A DNA stretch of 64,000 bases from Streptomyces sp. NBC_01116. GTDB lineage: Bacteria; Actinomycetota; Actinomycetes; Streptomycetales; Streptomycetaceae. The stretch lies in contig NZ_CP108644.1 in the NCBI RefSeq assembly GCF_041435495.1, positions 6,123,501 to 6,187,500 on the forward strand, read 5' to 3'. The notes under the pieces are model-generated. The model was given only the letters and a program-made list of their open reading frames with translations, was not told the origin of the DNA and searched no databases. Position 1 is the stretch's first letter; each line of letters begins with the position of its first letter. Shown in pieces: positions 16,425 to 24,397 of the stretch. Position numbers and translations under genes: made by a program.

Positions 16425-17810
16425 CTAGCACTCGATGATGTTCACCGCGAGCCCGCCGCGCGCCGTCTCCTTGTACTTGACGCTCATGTCGGCCCCGGTC
16501 TCCTTCATGGTCTTGATGACCTTGTCGAGGGAGACCTTGTGGCTGCCGTCGCCCCGCAGCGCCATCCGCGCCGCGGTGACCGCCTTCACCGCCGCCATGC
16601 CGTTGCGCTCGATGCACGGGATCTGGACGAGCCCGCCGACCGGGTCGCAGGTCAGGCCCAGGTTGTGCTCCATGCCGATCTCGGCGGCGTTCTCCACCTG
16701 CTCGGGGGAGCCGCCGAGGACCTCGGCCAGGGCGCCGGCCGCCATCGAGCAGGCGGAGCCGACCTCGCCCTGGCAGCCGACCTCGGCGCCGGAGATCGAG
16801 GCGTTCTCCTTGAACAGCATGCCGATCGCACCGGCCGCGAGGAGGAAGCGCACCACACTGTCCTCCTTCTCCGTCTCGGTGCAGCCGCCGGCCGCGAAGT
16901 TCATGTAGTAGTGCAGGACGGCGGGGATGATGCCCGCCGCGCCGTTGGTGGGGGCGGTGACCACACGGCCGCCGGCCGCGTTCTCCTCGTTGACCGCCAT
17001 CGCGTACAGAGTGATCCACTCCATCGCGTGGGCCTGCGGGTCGCCCTCGGCGCGCAGCTGGCGGGCCGAGTTCGCGGCGCGGCGGCGGACCTTGAGGCCG
17101 CCGGGGAGGATGCCCTCGCGGGACATGCCGCGCGAGACACAGGCCTGCATGACGCGCCAGATGTCCAGCAGCCCGGAGCGGATCTCCGCCTCGGTGCGCC
17201 AGGCCAGTTCGTTCTCCAGCATCATCGAGGAGATCGAGAGACCGGTCTCGCGGGAGAGGCGCAGCAGTTCGTCGCCGGTGCGGAAGGGGTGTTTGAGGAC
17301 CGTGTCGTCCGGGACGATCGGGTTCTCCCCGGCCACCGCGTCCTCGTCGACGACGAAGCCGCCGCCGACCGAGTAGTACGTCTTCTCCAGGACCGGCGCG
17401 CCCTCGGCGTCGTACGCGAGGATCGTCATGCCGTTGGCGTGGTAGGGGAGCGCCTTGCGGCGGTGCAGGACCAGGTCCGCGTCGAAGTCGAACGGGATCT
17501 CGTGCATGCCCAGCAGGTTGATCCTGCCGCTGCCGCGGATCTCCTCGACCCGGCCGTCGGCGGACTCCACGTCCACGGTCTGGGGCGACTCGCCCTCCAG
17601 GCCGAGCAGGACCGCCTTGGGCGTGCCGTGCCCGTGGCCGGTCGCGCCGAGGGAGCCGTACAGCTCGGCCCGTATCGAGGCGGTGTGCGCGAGCAGGCCC
17701 TCGTTCTTGAGGCGGCGCGCGAACATCCGGGCGGCGCGCATCGGGCCCACCGTGTGGGAGCTGGACGGGCCGATGCCGACCGAGAAGAGGTCGAAGACCG
17801 AGATGGCCAC
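16425..17810 (-). CDS. sdaA: L-serine ammonia-lyase (serine dehydratase)
   Basis: 461 residues, full length for the single-chain iron-sulfur enzyme. It deaminates L-serine to pyruvate and ammonia. The N-terminal domain begins MAISVFDLFSVGIGPSSSHT, the family signature. Cysteines for the [4Fe-4S] cluster are visible in EVGCQGEVGSACSM and LTCDPVGGLVQIPCIERNG. It lies downstream of glyA on the same strand, a natural pairing because GlyA interconverts glycine and serine. A terminator after glyA suggests that sdaA is at least partly transcribed separately. Its leader carries direct repeats. Confidence 0.97.
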   Translation of the reverse strand: MAISVFDLFSVGIGPSSSHTVGPMRAARMFARRLKNEGLLAHTASIRAELYGSLGATGHGHGTPKAVLLGLEGESPQTVDVESADGRVEEIRGSGRINLLGMHEIPFDFDADLVLHRRKALPYHANGMTILAYDAEGAPVLEKTYYSVGGGFVVDEDAVAGENPIVPDDTVLKHPFRTGDELLRLSRETGLSISSMMLENELAWRTEAEIRSGLLDIWRVMQACVSRGMSREGILPGGLKVRRRAANSARQLRAEGDPQAHAMEWITLYAMAVNEENAAGGRVVTAPTNGAAGIIPAVLHYYMNFAAGGCTETEKEDSVVRFLLAAGAIGMLFKENASISGAEVGCQGEVGSACSMAAGALAEVLGGSPEQVENAAEIGMEHNLGLTCDPVGGLVQIPCIERNGMAAVKAVTAARMALRGDGSHKVSLDKVIKTMKETGADMSVKYKETARGGLAVNIIEC

Positions 17811-17850
17811 GGGAGAACTCCTTGAGGTTGGAAGACGCCGTTGTCTGCCT

Positions 17851-17966
17851 GGGTGGTGCGGGAACGGGCCGGGTGGTGCGGAACGGGCCGGGGTGGGGCC
17901 CGCGGGTCAGCAGGTCAAGCGGGTCGAGCAGATGAGACGGGCTGGCGGGTCAAGCGGGTCAAGCAG
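17851..17966 (-). repeat. direct repeats in sdaA leader
   Basis: A GGGTGGTGCGG(G)AACGGGCC unit occurs twice back to back (17851-17870, 17871-17889). A 19-base unit GGTCAAGCGGGTC(G/A)AGCAG occurs at 17913-17931 and 17948-17966, 35 bp apart. All lie between the sdaA start and the glyA terminator; they could be regulator sites or slippage products. Confidence 0.6.
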
Positions 17967-17995
17967 GGCAAAACGTGGCGCGGGGGACACGGGTC

Positions 17996-18035
17996 GGGGC
18001 ACCGCGCTCACTCTCTTCAGTGTGCGCGGTGCCCC
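17996..18035 (-). terminator. terminator after glyA
   Basis: A perfect 12-base inverted repeat GGGGCACCGCGC / GCGCGGTGCCCC with a 16-base loop starts 31 bases past the glyA stop. It separates glyA from sdaA. Confidence 0.75.
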
Positions 18036-18065
18036 GTCCGAACGTGCGGAACCGCAGGCCAGGTG

Positions 18066-19325
18066 TTACTTCAGGCCGGGGTACAGCGGGAACTTCTCGG
18101 CCAGCGCGATCACGCGGGCCTTGAGGTCGTCCGCGTCGTAGGACGGCTTGAGGGCGGCGGCGATGATCTCCGCGACCTCCGTGAAGTCCTCGGCGCCGAA
18201 GCCGCGGGTGGCCAGCGCCGGGGTGCCGATCCGCAGGCCCGAGGTGACCATCGGGGGACGCGGGTCGTTCGGGATGGCGTTCCGGTTGACCGTGATGCCC
18301 AGCTCGTGGAGCCGGTCCTCGGCCTGCTGGCCGTCCAGCTCCGAGTTGCGCAGGTCGACCAGGACCAGGTGGACGTCGGTGCCGCCGGAGAGGACGGATA
18401 CGCCCACCTCGGTGACGTCCGGCTGGACCAGGCGCTCGGCCAGGATCCGCGCGCCGTCCAGGGTGCGCTGCTGGCGCTCCTTGAACTCCTCGCCCGCAGC
18501 GATCTTGAACGAGACCGCCTTGGCCGCGATCACGTGCTCCAGCGGGCCGCCCTGCTGACCCGGGAAGACCGCGGAGTTGATCTTCTTGGCGAGCTCCTGC
18601 GTGGAGAGGATCACGCCGCCGCGCGGACCGCCGAGGGTCTTGTGCGTGGTGGTGGTGACGACATGGGCGTGCGGCACCGGGTTCGGGTGCAGACCGGCCG
18701 CGACCAGGCCCGCGAAGTGCGCCATGTCGACCATCAGGTACGCGCCGACCTCGTCCGCGATGCGGCGGAAGGCGGCGAAGTCCAGCTGGCGCGGGTAGGC
18801 GGACCAGCCGGCCACGATCAGCTTCGGCTGGGACTCCTTGGCGAGGCGCTCGACCTCCTCCATGTCCACGACGCCGCTCTCGTCGACGTGGTACGGGACC
18901 ACGTTGTAGAGCTTCCCGGAGAAGTTGATCTTCATGCCGTGGGTCAGGTGACCGCCGTGGGCCAGGTTCAGGCCCATGATCGTGTCGCCCGGCTTCAGCA
19001 GCGCGAACATCGCGGCGGCGTTCGCCTGGGCACCGGAGTGCGGCTGCACGTTCGCGGCCTCGGCGCCGAACAGGGCCTTGATCCGGTCGATCGCGATCTG
19101 CTCGACGACGTCGACGTGCTCGCAGCCGCCGTAGTAGCGGCGGCCCGGGTAGCCCTCGGCGTACTTGTTGGTGAGGACGGAGCCCTGCGCCTCCATGACG
19201 GCGACCGGAGCGAAGTTCTCCGAGGCGATCATTTCGAGGGTGGACTGCTGACGGTGGAGCTCGGCGTCGACAGCGGCGGCGACGTCCGGGTCCAGCTCGT
19301 GGAGGGAGGAGTTCAGAAGCGACAT
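18066..19325 (-). CDS. glyA: serine hydroxymethyltransferase
   Basis: 419 residues, the normal length. It is a PLP enzyme that converts serine plus tetrahydrofolate to glycine plus methylene-tetrahydrofolate. The PLP-binding lysine lies in TTTHKTLGGPRGG and the N-terminal signature IASENF is present. It is the third gene of the gcvT-gcvH-glyA set, 19 bp after gcvH, so the glycine riboswitch upstream of gcvT probably also controls it. Many streptomycetes carry a second glyA elsewhere, which cannot be judged here. Confidence 0.97.
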   Translation of the reverse strand: MSLLNSSLHELDPDVAAAVDAELHRQQSTLEMIASENFAPVAVMEAQGSVLTNKYAEGYPGRRYYGGCEHVDVVEQIAIDRIKALFGAEAANVQPHSGAQANAAAMFALLKPGDTIMGLNLAHGGHLTHGMKINFSGKLYNVVPYHVDESGVVDMEEVERLAKESQPKLIVAGWSAYPRQLDFAAFRRIADEVGAYLMVDMAHFAGLVAAGLHPNPVPHAHVVTTTTHKTLGGPRGGVILSTQELAKKINSAVFPGQQGGPLEHVIAAKAVSFKIAAGEEFKERQQRTLDGARILAERLVQPDVTEVGVSVLSGGTDVHLVLVDLRNSELDGQQAEDRLHELGITVNRNAIPNDPRPPMVTSGLRIGTPALATRGFGAEDFTEVAEIIAAALKPSYDADDLKARVIALAEKFPLYPGLK

Positions 19326-19344
19326 CAGGGGGTCCCTTAAGGTC

Positions 19345-19722
19345 TCAGTTGCCGGAGAACGCGGTGTACTCGTCGGCGGAGAGCAGGTCGGCCGGCTCCT
19401 CCGCGACGCGCACCTTGAACAGCCAGCCGCCCTCGAAGGGAGCGGAGTTCACCAGCGAGGGGTCGTCCACGACGTCCTGGTTGGCCGCCGTCACCTCACC
19501 GGTCACCGGCGAGTACAGATCGCTGACGGACTTGGTCGACTCCAGCTCGCCGCAGGTCTCGCCCGCGGTCACCGTGTCACCGACCTCCGGGAGCTGGGCG
19601 TAGACGACGTCACCGAGCGCGTTGGCCGCGTACTCCGTGATGCCGATGGTGGCCACGCCGTCCTCGAGGGCCGACAGCCACTCGTGCTCCTTGCTGTACC
19701 GCAGCTGCTGGGGGTTGCTCAT
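19345..19722 (-). CDS. gcvH: glycine cleavage system H protein
   Basis: 125 residues, typical length. It carries the lipoyl arm that shuttles the aminomethyl group between the P, T and L proteins; the lipoylated residue is Lys64 in [15 protein letters not shown]. It sits between gcvT and glyA on the minus strand. A 157-bp gap with two strong hairpins separates it from gcvT, which may set a different level for this small abundant protein. Confidence 0.98.
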
Positions 19723-19788
19723 AACCTGAATTCTCCTGTACGCGGGGGAGTGCTGGTGAACGGTGGTCTTACGGTGTGAGACGGGGGA

Positions 19789-19842
19789 ACGTCACTTCCG
19801 TGACGTCCGCGCGCGCGTTGCTCCGGTGGCGCCCGCGCGCGG
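19789..19842 (-). promoter_or_regulatory. double hairpin between gcvT and gcvH
   Basis: Two adjacent inverted repeats: ACGTCAC-TTCC-GTGACGT (19789-19806) and CCGCGCGCG/CGCGCGCGG with an 18-base loop (19807-19842). They lie in the 157-bp intercistronic gap. They could be an attenuator, a processing site or a partial terminator. Confidence 0.5.
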
Positions 19843-19879
19843 TCGAGAAGGTCCGGTTACCGCCGGTCCTTCCGGAATG

Positions 19880-21004
19880 TCACTTCTGGCGCTTGTAGAA
19901 CGGCAGTGCGACGACCTCGTACGGCTCGTGCGTGCCGCGGATGTCCACGCCCACGCCCTCGGTGCCGGGCACGGCGAAGGCCGCGTCCACGTAGGCCATG
20001 GCGATCGGCTTGCCCAGCGTCGGGGACGGGGCGCCGGAGGTGACCTCGCCGATCACCTTGCCGTCGGCGACGACGGGGAAACCGGCGCGCGGGACCCGGC
20101 GGCCCTCGGCGATCAGGCCCACCAGCTTGCGCGGCGGGGCGGACTCGGCGCGCTCGGCGGCGGCGGTCAGGGCCTCGCGCCCGACGAAGTCGCCCTCCTT
20201 CTCGAACTTCACGACCCGGCCCAGGCCCGCGTCGAACGGGGTGAGCGCGGTCGTCAGCTCGTGCCCGTACAGCGGCATGCCCGCCTCCAGGCGCAGCGTG
20301 TCCCGGCAGGAGAGCCCGCAGGGGATCAGGCCGTGCGGCGCTCCGGCCTCGGTCAGCGCCCGCCAGAGCTGCTCGGCGTGCTCGGGCGCGACGAAGAGCT
20401 CGAAGCCGTCCTCGCCGGTGTAGCCGGTACGGGCGATGAGCGCCGGGACCCCGGCGACCGTGCCCGGCAGGCCCGCGTAGTACTTCAGCCCGTCCAGGTC
20501 GGCGTCGGTGACGGCCTTCATGATGGCGGGCGACTCCGGGCCCTGGACCGCGAGCAGCGCGTACGCGTCCCGGTCGTCGCGCACCTCGGCGTCGAAGCCC
20601 CCGGCCCGGGCGGTCAGCGCGTCCAGCACGACCTGCGCGTTGCCCGCGTTGGCGACGACCATGTACTCGTTGGCCCCGCTCTCGCCGAGCCGGTAGACGA
20701 TCAGGTCGTCCACGATCCCGCCGTCCTCCTGGACGATCATCGTGTAGCGGGCCCGGCCGCTGCCGACGGTGGCGATGTTGCCCACCAGCGCGTAGCTCAG
20801 GAAGGCGGCGGCCTCGGGCCCGGTGACGGTGATCTCGCCCATGTGCGACAGGTCGAAGAGACCGGCCCGGGTGCGTACGGCGTTGTGCTCGTCGCGCTCA
20901 CTGGCGTACCGCAGGGGCATGTCCCAGCCCGCGAAGTCGGTCATGGTGGCGCCGAGCGAGCGGTGCAGGGCGTCGAGGGCGGTGAGACGGGGGGCAGTGC
21001 TCAT
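19880..21004 (-). CDS. gcvT: glycine cleavage system T protein (aminomethyltransferase)
   Basis: 374 residues, usual length. It transfers the methylene group from the H-protein-bound intermediate to tetrahydrofolate and releases ammonia. Family sequence is clear: TDFAGWDMPLRY near the start, GLFDLSHMGEI, ARTGYTGEDGFELF and the C-terminal barrel ending VVALPFYKRQK. It is the first gene after the tandem glycine riboswitch. gcvP, needed for the full complex, is not in this window. Confidence 0.98.
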   Translation of the reverse strand: MSTAPRLTALDALHRSLGATMTDFAGWDMPLRYASERDEHNAVRTRAGLFDLSHMGEITVTGPEAAAFLSYALVGNIATVGSGRARYTMIVQEDGGIVDDLIVYRLGESGANEYMVVANAGNAQVVLDALTARAGGFDAEVRDDRDAYALLAVQGPESPAIMKAVTDADLDGLKYYAGLPGTVAGVPALIARTGYTGEDGFELFVAPEHAEQLWRALTEAGAPHGLIPCGLSCRDTLRLEAGMPLYGHELTTALTPFDAGLGRVVKFEKEGDFVGREALTAAAERAESAPPRKLVGLIAEGRRVPRAGFPVVADGKVIGEVTSGAPSPTLGKPIAMAYVDAAFAVPGTEGVGVDIRGTHEPYEVVALPFYKRQK

Positions 21005-21039
21005 GGATACGGCTCCAGGGCATGACGACGTCAGGACGA

Positions 21040-21272
21040 ATCCTCCCCATCTGTCATCGGAACCTGAGAGGTTCGCCGATAGCCCCTGACGGGGTATGCC
21101 CCTGGAGGGCGCCCCGGATCAGGGGGCTCGGCTTGCACCTTGGGTGGAGCCGCGGAACGGCTCGCTTTTCAGATCTGCCTCATCCACGCGGTACGGGGCC
21201 TGAGAGATTCAAGGGAGGATCTTGCTCCTTCGGCGCCCGGCTCACACTGTGGCCGGAACTCTCCCGCGCGGA
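21040..21272 (-). ncRNA. tandem glycine riboswitch upstream of gcvT
   Basis: On the minus strand the first aptamer starts near 21272 with GCGGGAGAGTTCC and continues with GCGCCGAAGGAGCAAG, then TTGAATCTCTCAGGC, an ACCGCGTGGATGAGGCA segment and TCTGAAAAGCG. A second aptamer follows with CCAAGGTGCAAGCC, GCGAACCTCTCAGGTTCCGATGACAG and GGGGAGGA near 21045. These are the conserved blocks of the two-aptamer glycine riboswitch. It ends ~40 bases before gcvT. In actinomycetes this element usually turns on glycine cleavage when glycine is high. Confidence 0.93.
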
Positions 21273-21381
21273 TTCGAACGGCCGGTATGCAGTTGGCGGG
21301 GTCATCATCGCATGCATTGGGGGAGAGTGGGGGGTCCGCTCCCCACGCAGGTGAATACGGCTACAACAGGCCCTGTGACGG

Positions 21382-21409
21382 TTGTGCCTCATTGCCTTTT
21401 CTTTACACT
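21382..21409 (+). promoter_or_regulatory. promoter for P-loop protein gene
   Basis: TTGTGC (21382-21387), a 16-bp spacer and TACACT (21404-21409) form a recognisable housekeeping-type promoter, in a locally AT-richer stretch diverging from the riboswitch transcript. Confidence 0.45.
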
Positions 21410-21451
21410 TCAGAGGCAGGCGTGGGGGACACGACGGCAGGGGGATGGGCG

Positions 21452-22144
21452 ATGACGTTGCAGCGGTCGGCACCGACCGCGGGGGTCGCCAACGGCGCGA
21501 TGCCCGCACAGCCCGGCGCTCCCGTGCGGGAGCTGCTGACGGAGGGCGCGCCGGTGGTACGCGACCTGCGCGGGCGCACCAGCCATGCCCCGTACGGCCT
21601 CGACCTCACCGCAGGTGACGTCGTCGTGGTCTCCGGACTCCCCGGCAGCGGGAAGTCGACCCTCATCCGCCGGGCGGTGCAGGGCCGCGCCATCGACTCC
21701 CAGAACACCCGGGACGGCTGGGCCGCCGCCCTGCCCGGTTTACTGCCCTACGCCCTCTACCGCCCCCTGGTCCGCGCCGCGCACTACCTCGGCCTCTGGA
21801 ACGCCCTGCGCTCCGGTGAGTCCGTCGTCGTGCACGACTGCGGCACCCAGACGTGGGTACGCCGCTGGCTGGCCCGGCACGCCGTGAGCCGGGGCCGCAC
21901 CCTCCACCTGATCCTGCTCGACGTGACGCCCGAGGTGGCGCGGCAGGGGCAGCGCGAGCGTGGGCGCGGGGTCTCCGGCTACGCCTTCGCCCGCCACCGG
22001 CACGCGGTCGCCCGGCTGCTCCGCGACACCGAGCAGGGGCTGCTGCCCGCCGGCTGCACCTCCGCGGTGCTGCTTGACCGCGAGGCCGCGGGAGCGCTCG
22101 ACCGGATCTCCTTCACGGCCGCCGGGACCTCCGCCGCCCGCTGA
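21452..22144 (+). CDS. P-loop kinase-like ATP-binding protein
   Basis: 230 residues from ATG 21452, preceded by GGGGGATGGGCG; GTG 21422 is possible but would sit almost on the predicted transcript start. Walker A SGLPGSGKST lies at residues 61-70. The rest (LHLILLDVTPEVARQGQRER, RHRHAVARLL) resembles small nucleoside or zeta-type kinases, with a lid rich in arginine. A conserved actinomycete AAA_33-like protein found next to the glycine genes and sseB. Substrate unknown. Confidence 0.75.
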   Translation: MTLQRSAPTAGVANGAMPAQPGAPVRELLTEGAPVVRDLRGRTSHAPYGLDLTAGDVVVVSGLPGSGKSTLIRRAVQGRAIDSQNTRDGWAAALPGLLPYALYRPLVRAAHYLGLWNALRSGESVVVHDCGTQTWVRRWLARHAVSRGRTLHLILLDVTPEVARQGQRERGRGVSGYAFARHRHAVARLLRDTEQGLLPAGCTSAVLLDREAAGALDRISFTAAGTSAAR

Positions 22145-22216
22145 CGGTTAAGGTGCTGGCCTGAGCAGAGGGCCGCCACGGCGCGGCCGAAGCGGTGGAG
22201 AGAGGGCCCAGAGGCA

Positions 22217-22987
22217 GTGGACATTCCGGCACCCGCACCGGCGCACCCCCAGCAGGGGTGGCCCGCCAACGAGCTCGAAGAGGTGCTGACGGCCTCGCTC
22301 GGCGTCCCCGACGCGGGCGGCCGCCTCGTCGAGGTGCTCGGCCGCAGCTCCGTCTGGGTGCCGCTGCCCAACGGCGGCACCCCCGCGAGCGCGGACCTCG
22401 ACCTGCCGATGATGGAGATCGACGGCGCGGCCTTCGTCCCCGTCTTCAGCTCCGAGGCCCAGTTCCTCAGCTGCGTCGGCAGCCACATGTCCTTCACCGT
22501 CGCCCCCGCCCGCGACTTCGCCCGGGGCCTGCCCCCGCAGGTCGGCATCGCCGTGAACCCGGGCGGCGCGGTCGGCATACCGCTTCCGCCGCCCGCCGTC
22601 GCCGAGCTGTGCCGGGCCGGCCGCACCGCCCTGGACGGGCCCGCCACCGGCGGCCGGGTCCGGCTGTTCGAGCCGGACTGGCAGCACGACCCGGTCGACT
22701 TCCTCACCACCGTGTCCGAGGAGTTCGAGGCCACCGGAGTGGTGAGCACCGCCCGCCGGGCGCTGGCCAGCATCGAGGGCGGCGACCCGGTCCTCTTCGT
22801 CGGCGTCGAGTTCGCCACCTGGGACGGCGCGGGACAGAGCGCGCCCATGGACGCCATCGGCCGCGCGCTCGGCCGGGTCCAGACGCCCTGGCCGGTCAAT
22901 CTGGTCCTGCTGGACGTGGCGGACGACCTGGTCGGCGACTGGATGCGGGAGAAGGTGCGCCCGTTCTACCGCCGCGTGGGCCACTGA
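22217..22987 (+). CDS. SseB-family (enhanced serine sensitivity) protein
   Basis: 256 residues from GTG 22217, with AGAGGC just before. It contains the SseB N-terminal domain (LPMMEIDGAAFVPVFSS, then a PARDFARGLPPQVGIAVNPGG block) and the SseB C-terminal domain (DPVLFVGVEFATWDG, VNLVLLDVADDLVGDWM). E. coli SseB was named for serine sensitivity when overexpressed; the molecular role is unclear. The location beside serine and glycine genes is suggestive. It is followed by a paralogue. Confidence 0.85.
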   Translation: MDIPAPAPAHPQQGWPANELEEVLTASLGVPDAGGRLVEVLGRSSVWVPLPNGGTPASADLDLPMMEIDGAAFVPVFSSEAQFLSCVGSHMSFTVAPARDFARGLPPQVGIAVNPGGAVGIPLPPPAVAELCRAGRTALDGPATGGRVRLFEPDWQHDPVDFLTTVSEEFEATGVVSTARRALASIEGGDPVLFVGVEFATWDGAGQSAPMDAIGRALGRVQTPWPVNLVLLDVADDLVGDWMREKVRPFYRRVGH

Positions 22988-23096
22988 CCCACCGGCACGA
23001 CGCCCACTGACGACCGGGGAAGGCAGCCGGGCGACGGTGCCGCCGGACCGTGGCGTCAAGTCGGTGTCAGAAGTGGCGCATAAGCTGGTTTGATGG

Positions 23097-23130
23097 CGTG
23101 GTCGCTCCCGTGCGCCCGGGAGCGACCACG
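23097..23130. terminator. 14-bp perfect inverted repeat between sseB paralogues
   Basis: CGTGGTCGCTCCCG and CGGGAGCGACCACG flank a six-base loop. It lies 110 bp after the first sseB stop and 51 bp before the second start. It could end the first transcript or form a leader structure of the second. Confidence 0.5.
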
Positions 23131-23180
23131 CGAACGCGACGGACCGACACGCGACGGATCGACGAGGGGCGGAACCCAGG

Positions 23181-23969
23181 GTGAGTGCGTCAGGCACTGC
23201 GGCGGCCGGGAAGGTCGAGCACATGCTGCGCCAGGTGACCCCCGGGCGTTACGACGCCTACGAGGCGCTGCTCGCCGCGGTCGCCGAGGGCCGGATCTGG
23301 ATGCTGCTCTGGCACGGCACGGCCGGCTCACCGGACGCCCAGTACGGCAACATGGAGATCGACGGCCTGGGCTACGCCCCCTGCGTCACCTCAGCCCAGG
23401 AGCTGTCCGCCAGCGGCTGGAACCGCGCCCACGAGCTGGTCACCGGACGCGACATCGCCCGCTCCCTGTTCCCCGACCGCTGGGGTATCTGGCTCAATCC
23501 GCACGCCCCCGGGGGCGGCGTCGGCATCCCCTGGCTCGACCTGCGGCGCATCGCCACCGGCCTGGACCGGCTGCCCGCCGGACCGCTCCGGCTCTCCGAC
23601 CCCACCATCGAACTCCCGCAGTTCTACGCCCTGCTCACCCAGAACGCCCACCGCACCCCCGCGATCCGCTCCCTGCGCCGCGCCTGGGTGCACCCCGCGG
23701 TCGGCGTCCCGTATCTCGCGATCGGCCTCGACCTCTACGACACCGGACGCGCCTCCGTCGAATCGGTGCGCGAGATGATGCGGCAGTCGGTCGGGGCGGT
23801 CCCCGAGGGGCTGCCCGTCTCCACGGTCGCCCTGTCCGACGAGTACGACCCGGTCGGCATGTGGCTGCGCGCGAACGCCCGTCCGTTCTACGACCGCGAG
23901 GCGCACGCCCCCGCGGGCCCGCCCCCGGCCGCCGCCCCCGGCTACGGCTACCCGCCCCTTCCCCGCTGA
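23181..23969 (+). CDS. second SseB-family protein
   Basis: 262 residues from GTG 23181. It carries the same two-domain pattern as its neighbour: IWMLLWHGTAG, YGNMEIDGLGYAPCVTSAQE, GIWLNPHAPGGGVGIPWLDL and a C-terminal half with LAIGLDLYDT. The C-terminus ends in a Pro/Ala/Tyr-rich tail (PPPAAAPGYGYPPLPR). The two proteins are divergent paralogues; a shared or hetero-oligomeric role is possible but unproven. Confidence 0.8.
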   Translation: MSASGTAAAGKVEHMLRQVTPGRYDAYEALLAAVAEGRIWMLLWHGTAGSPDAQYGNMEIDGLGYAPCVTSAQELSASGWNRAHELVTGRDIARSLFPDRWGIWLNPHAPGGGVGIPWLDLRRIATGLDRLPAGPLRLSDPTIELPQFYALLTQNAHRTPAIRSLRRAWVHPAVGVPYLAIGLDLYDTGRASVESVREMMRQSVGAVPEGLPVSTVALSDEYDPVGMWLRANARPFYDREAHAPAGPPPAAAPGYGYPPLPR

Positions 23970-24044
23970 CTTCGAAGGGTCCGCTGACCCCGGAGAGGCC
24001 CGCCGATCCCGGAAGGGCCCGCCGGGCGGCCCCGGTCGGCCCGC

Positions 24045-24207
24045 TCAGGGCTCCTTGACGGCGTTCAGGCGCGTGACCTCCGCGGCGTAACCGGCGGTGC
24101 GCGGCGCGGACGTGCCGGAGGCGTACAGCGCGGTGCCGACCGCCGGGCAAGCCAGCGGAGGCGGACCGGGGCGGCGCGGTCGGGACCGGCTCGCCGCTCG
24201 TGGTCAC
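24045..24207 (-). pseudogene. probable frameshifted gene remnant
   Basis: On the minus strand a start-like GTG at 24207 opens TTSGEPVPTAPPRSASAG. After a shift of frame near 24150 the sequence continues as LACPAVGTALYASGTS and ends YAAEVTRLNAVKEP before a stop at 24045. Both pieces use GC-rich third positions like real genes. I do not recognise the family. It may be the remains of a small gene, or two chance frames. Confidence 0.3.
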
Positions 24208-24236
24208 CCTCCGTCGAACACCCTTCGATGTCCGGC

Positions 24237-24286
24237 TTGTTAACTTCCCCCGTGAGGATGTCCCGGAACTGGACGGTTTGTTAACT
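24237..24286 (+). promoter_or_regulatory. two TTGTTAACT direct repeats upstream of oligopeptide operon
   Basis: TTGTTAACT occurs at 24237-24245 and 24278-24286, each containing the palindrome GTTAAC, 41 bp (about four helical turns) apart. They stand out in otherwise GC-rich DNA, 110-160 bp before the solute-binding protein. Probable binding sites of a regulator that loops or binds cooperatively. Confidence 0.45.
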
Positions 24287-24397
24287 GTCCGGGTCTCGAC
24301 TAGGTCTCACCGCTATCCGGACTGTTCTCTTGCGGCAGGCACCGTCTGTAGTGTGCGGCCATCAAAGCTCACCACATGGCGAACCAGGGGTGGACCC

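Noticed and set aside
16133..16438. Open frame running into the end of sdaA
   Set aside because: No recognisable domain, no ribosome-binding site, and it reads through the sdaA terminator on the opposite strand.
21265..21285. tRNA T-arm-like GTTCGAATCC on the minus strand
   Set aside because: No acceptor, anticodon or D-arm can be folded around it; it belongs to the 5' part of the glycine riboswitch leader.
24214..24228. LexA-like TCGAA-CACCC-TTCGA
   Set aside because: The spacing is one base short of the actinobacterial SOS box and the second half lacks the usual GTTC, so LexA control is not supported.
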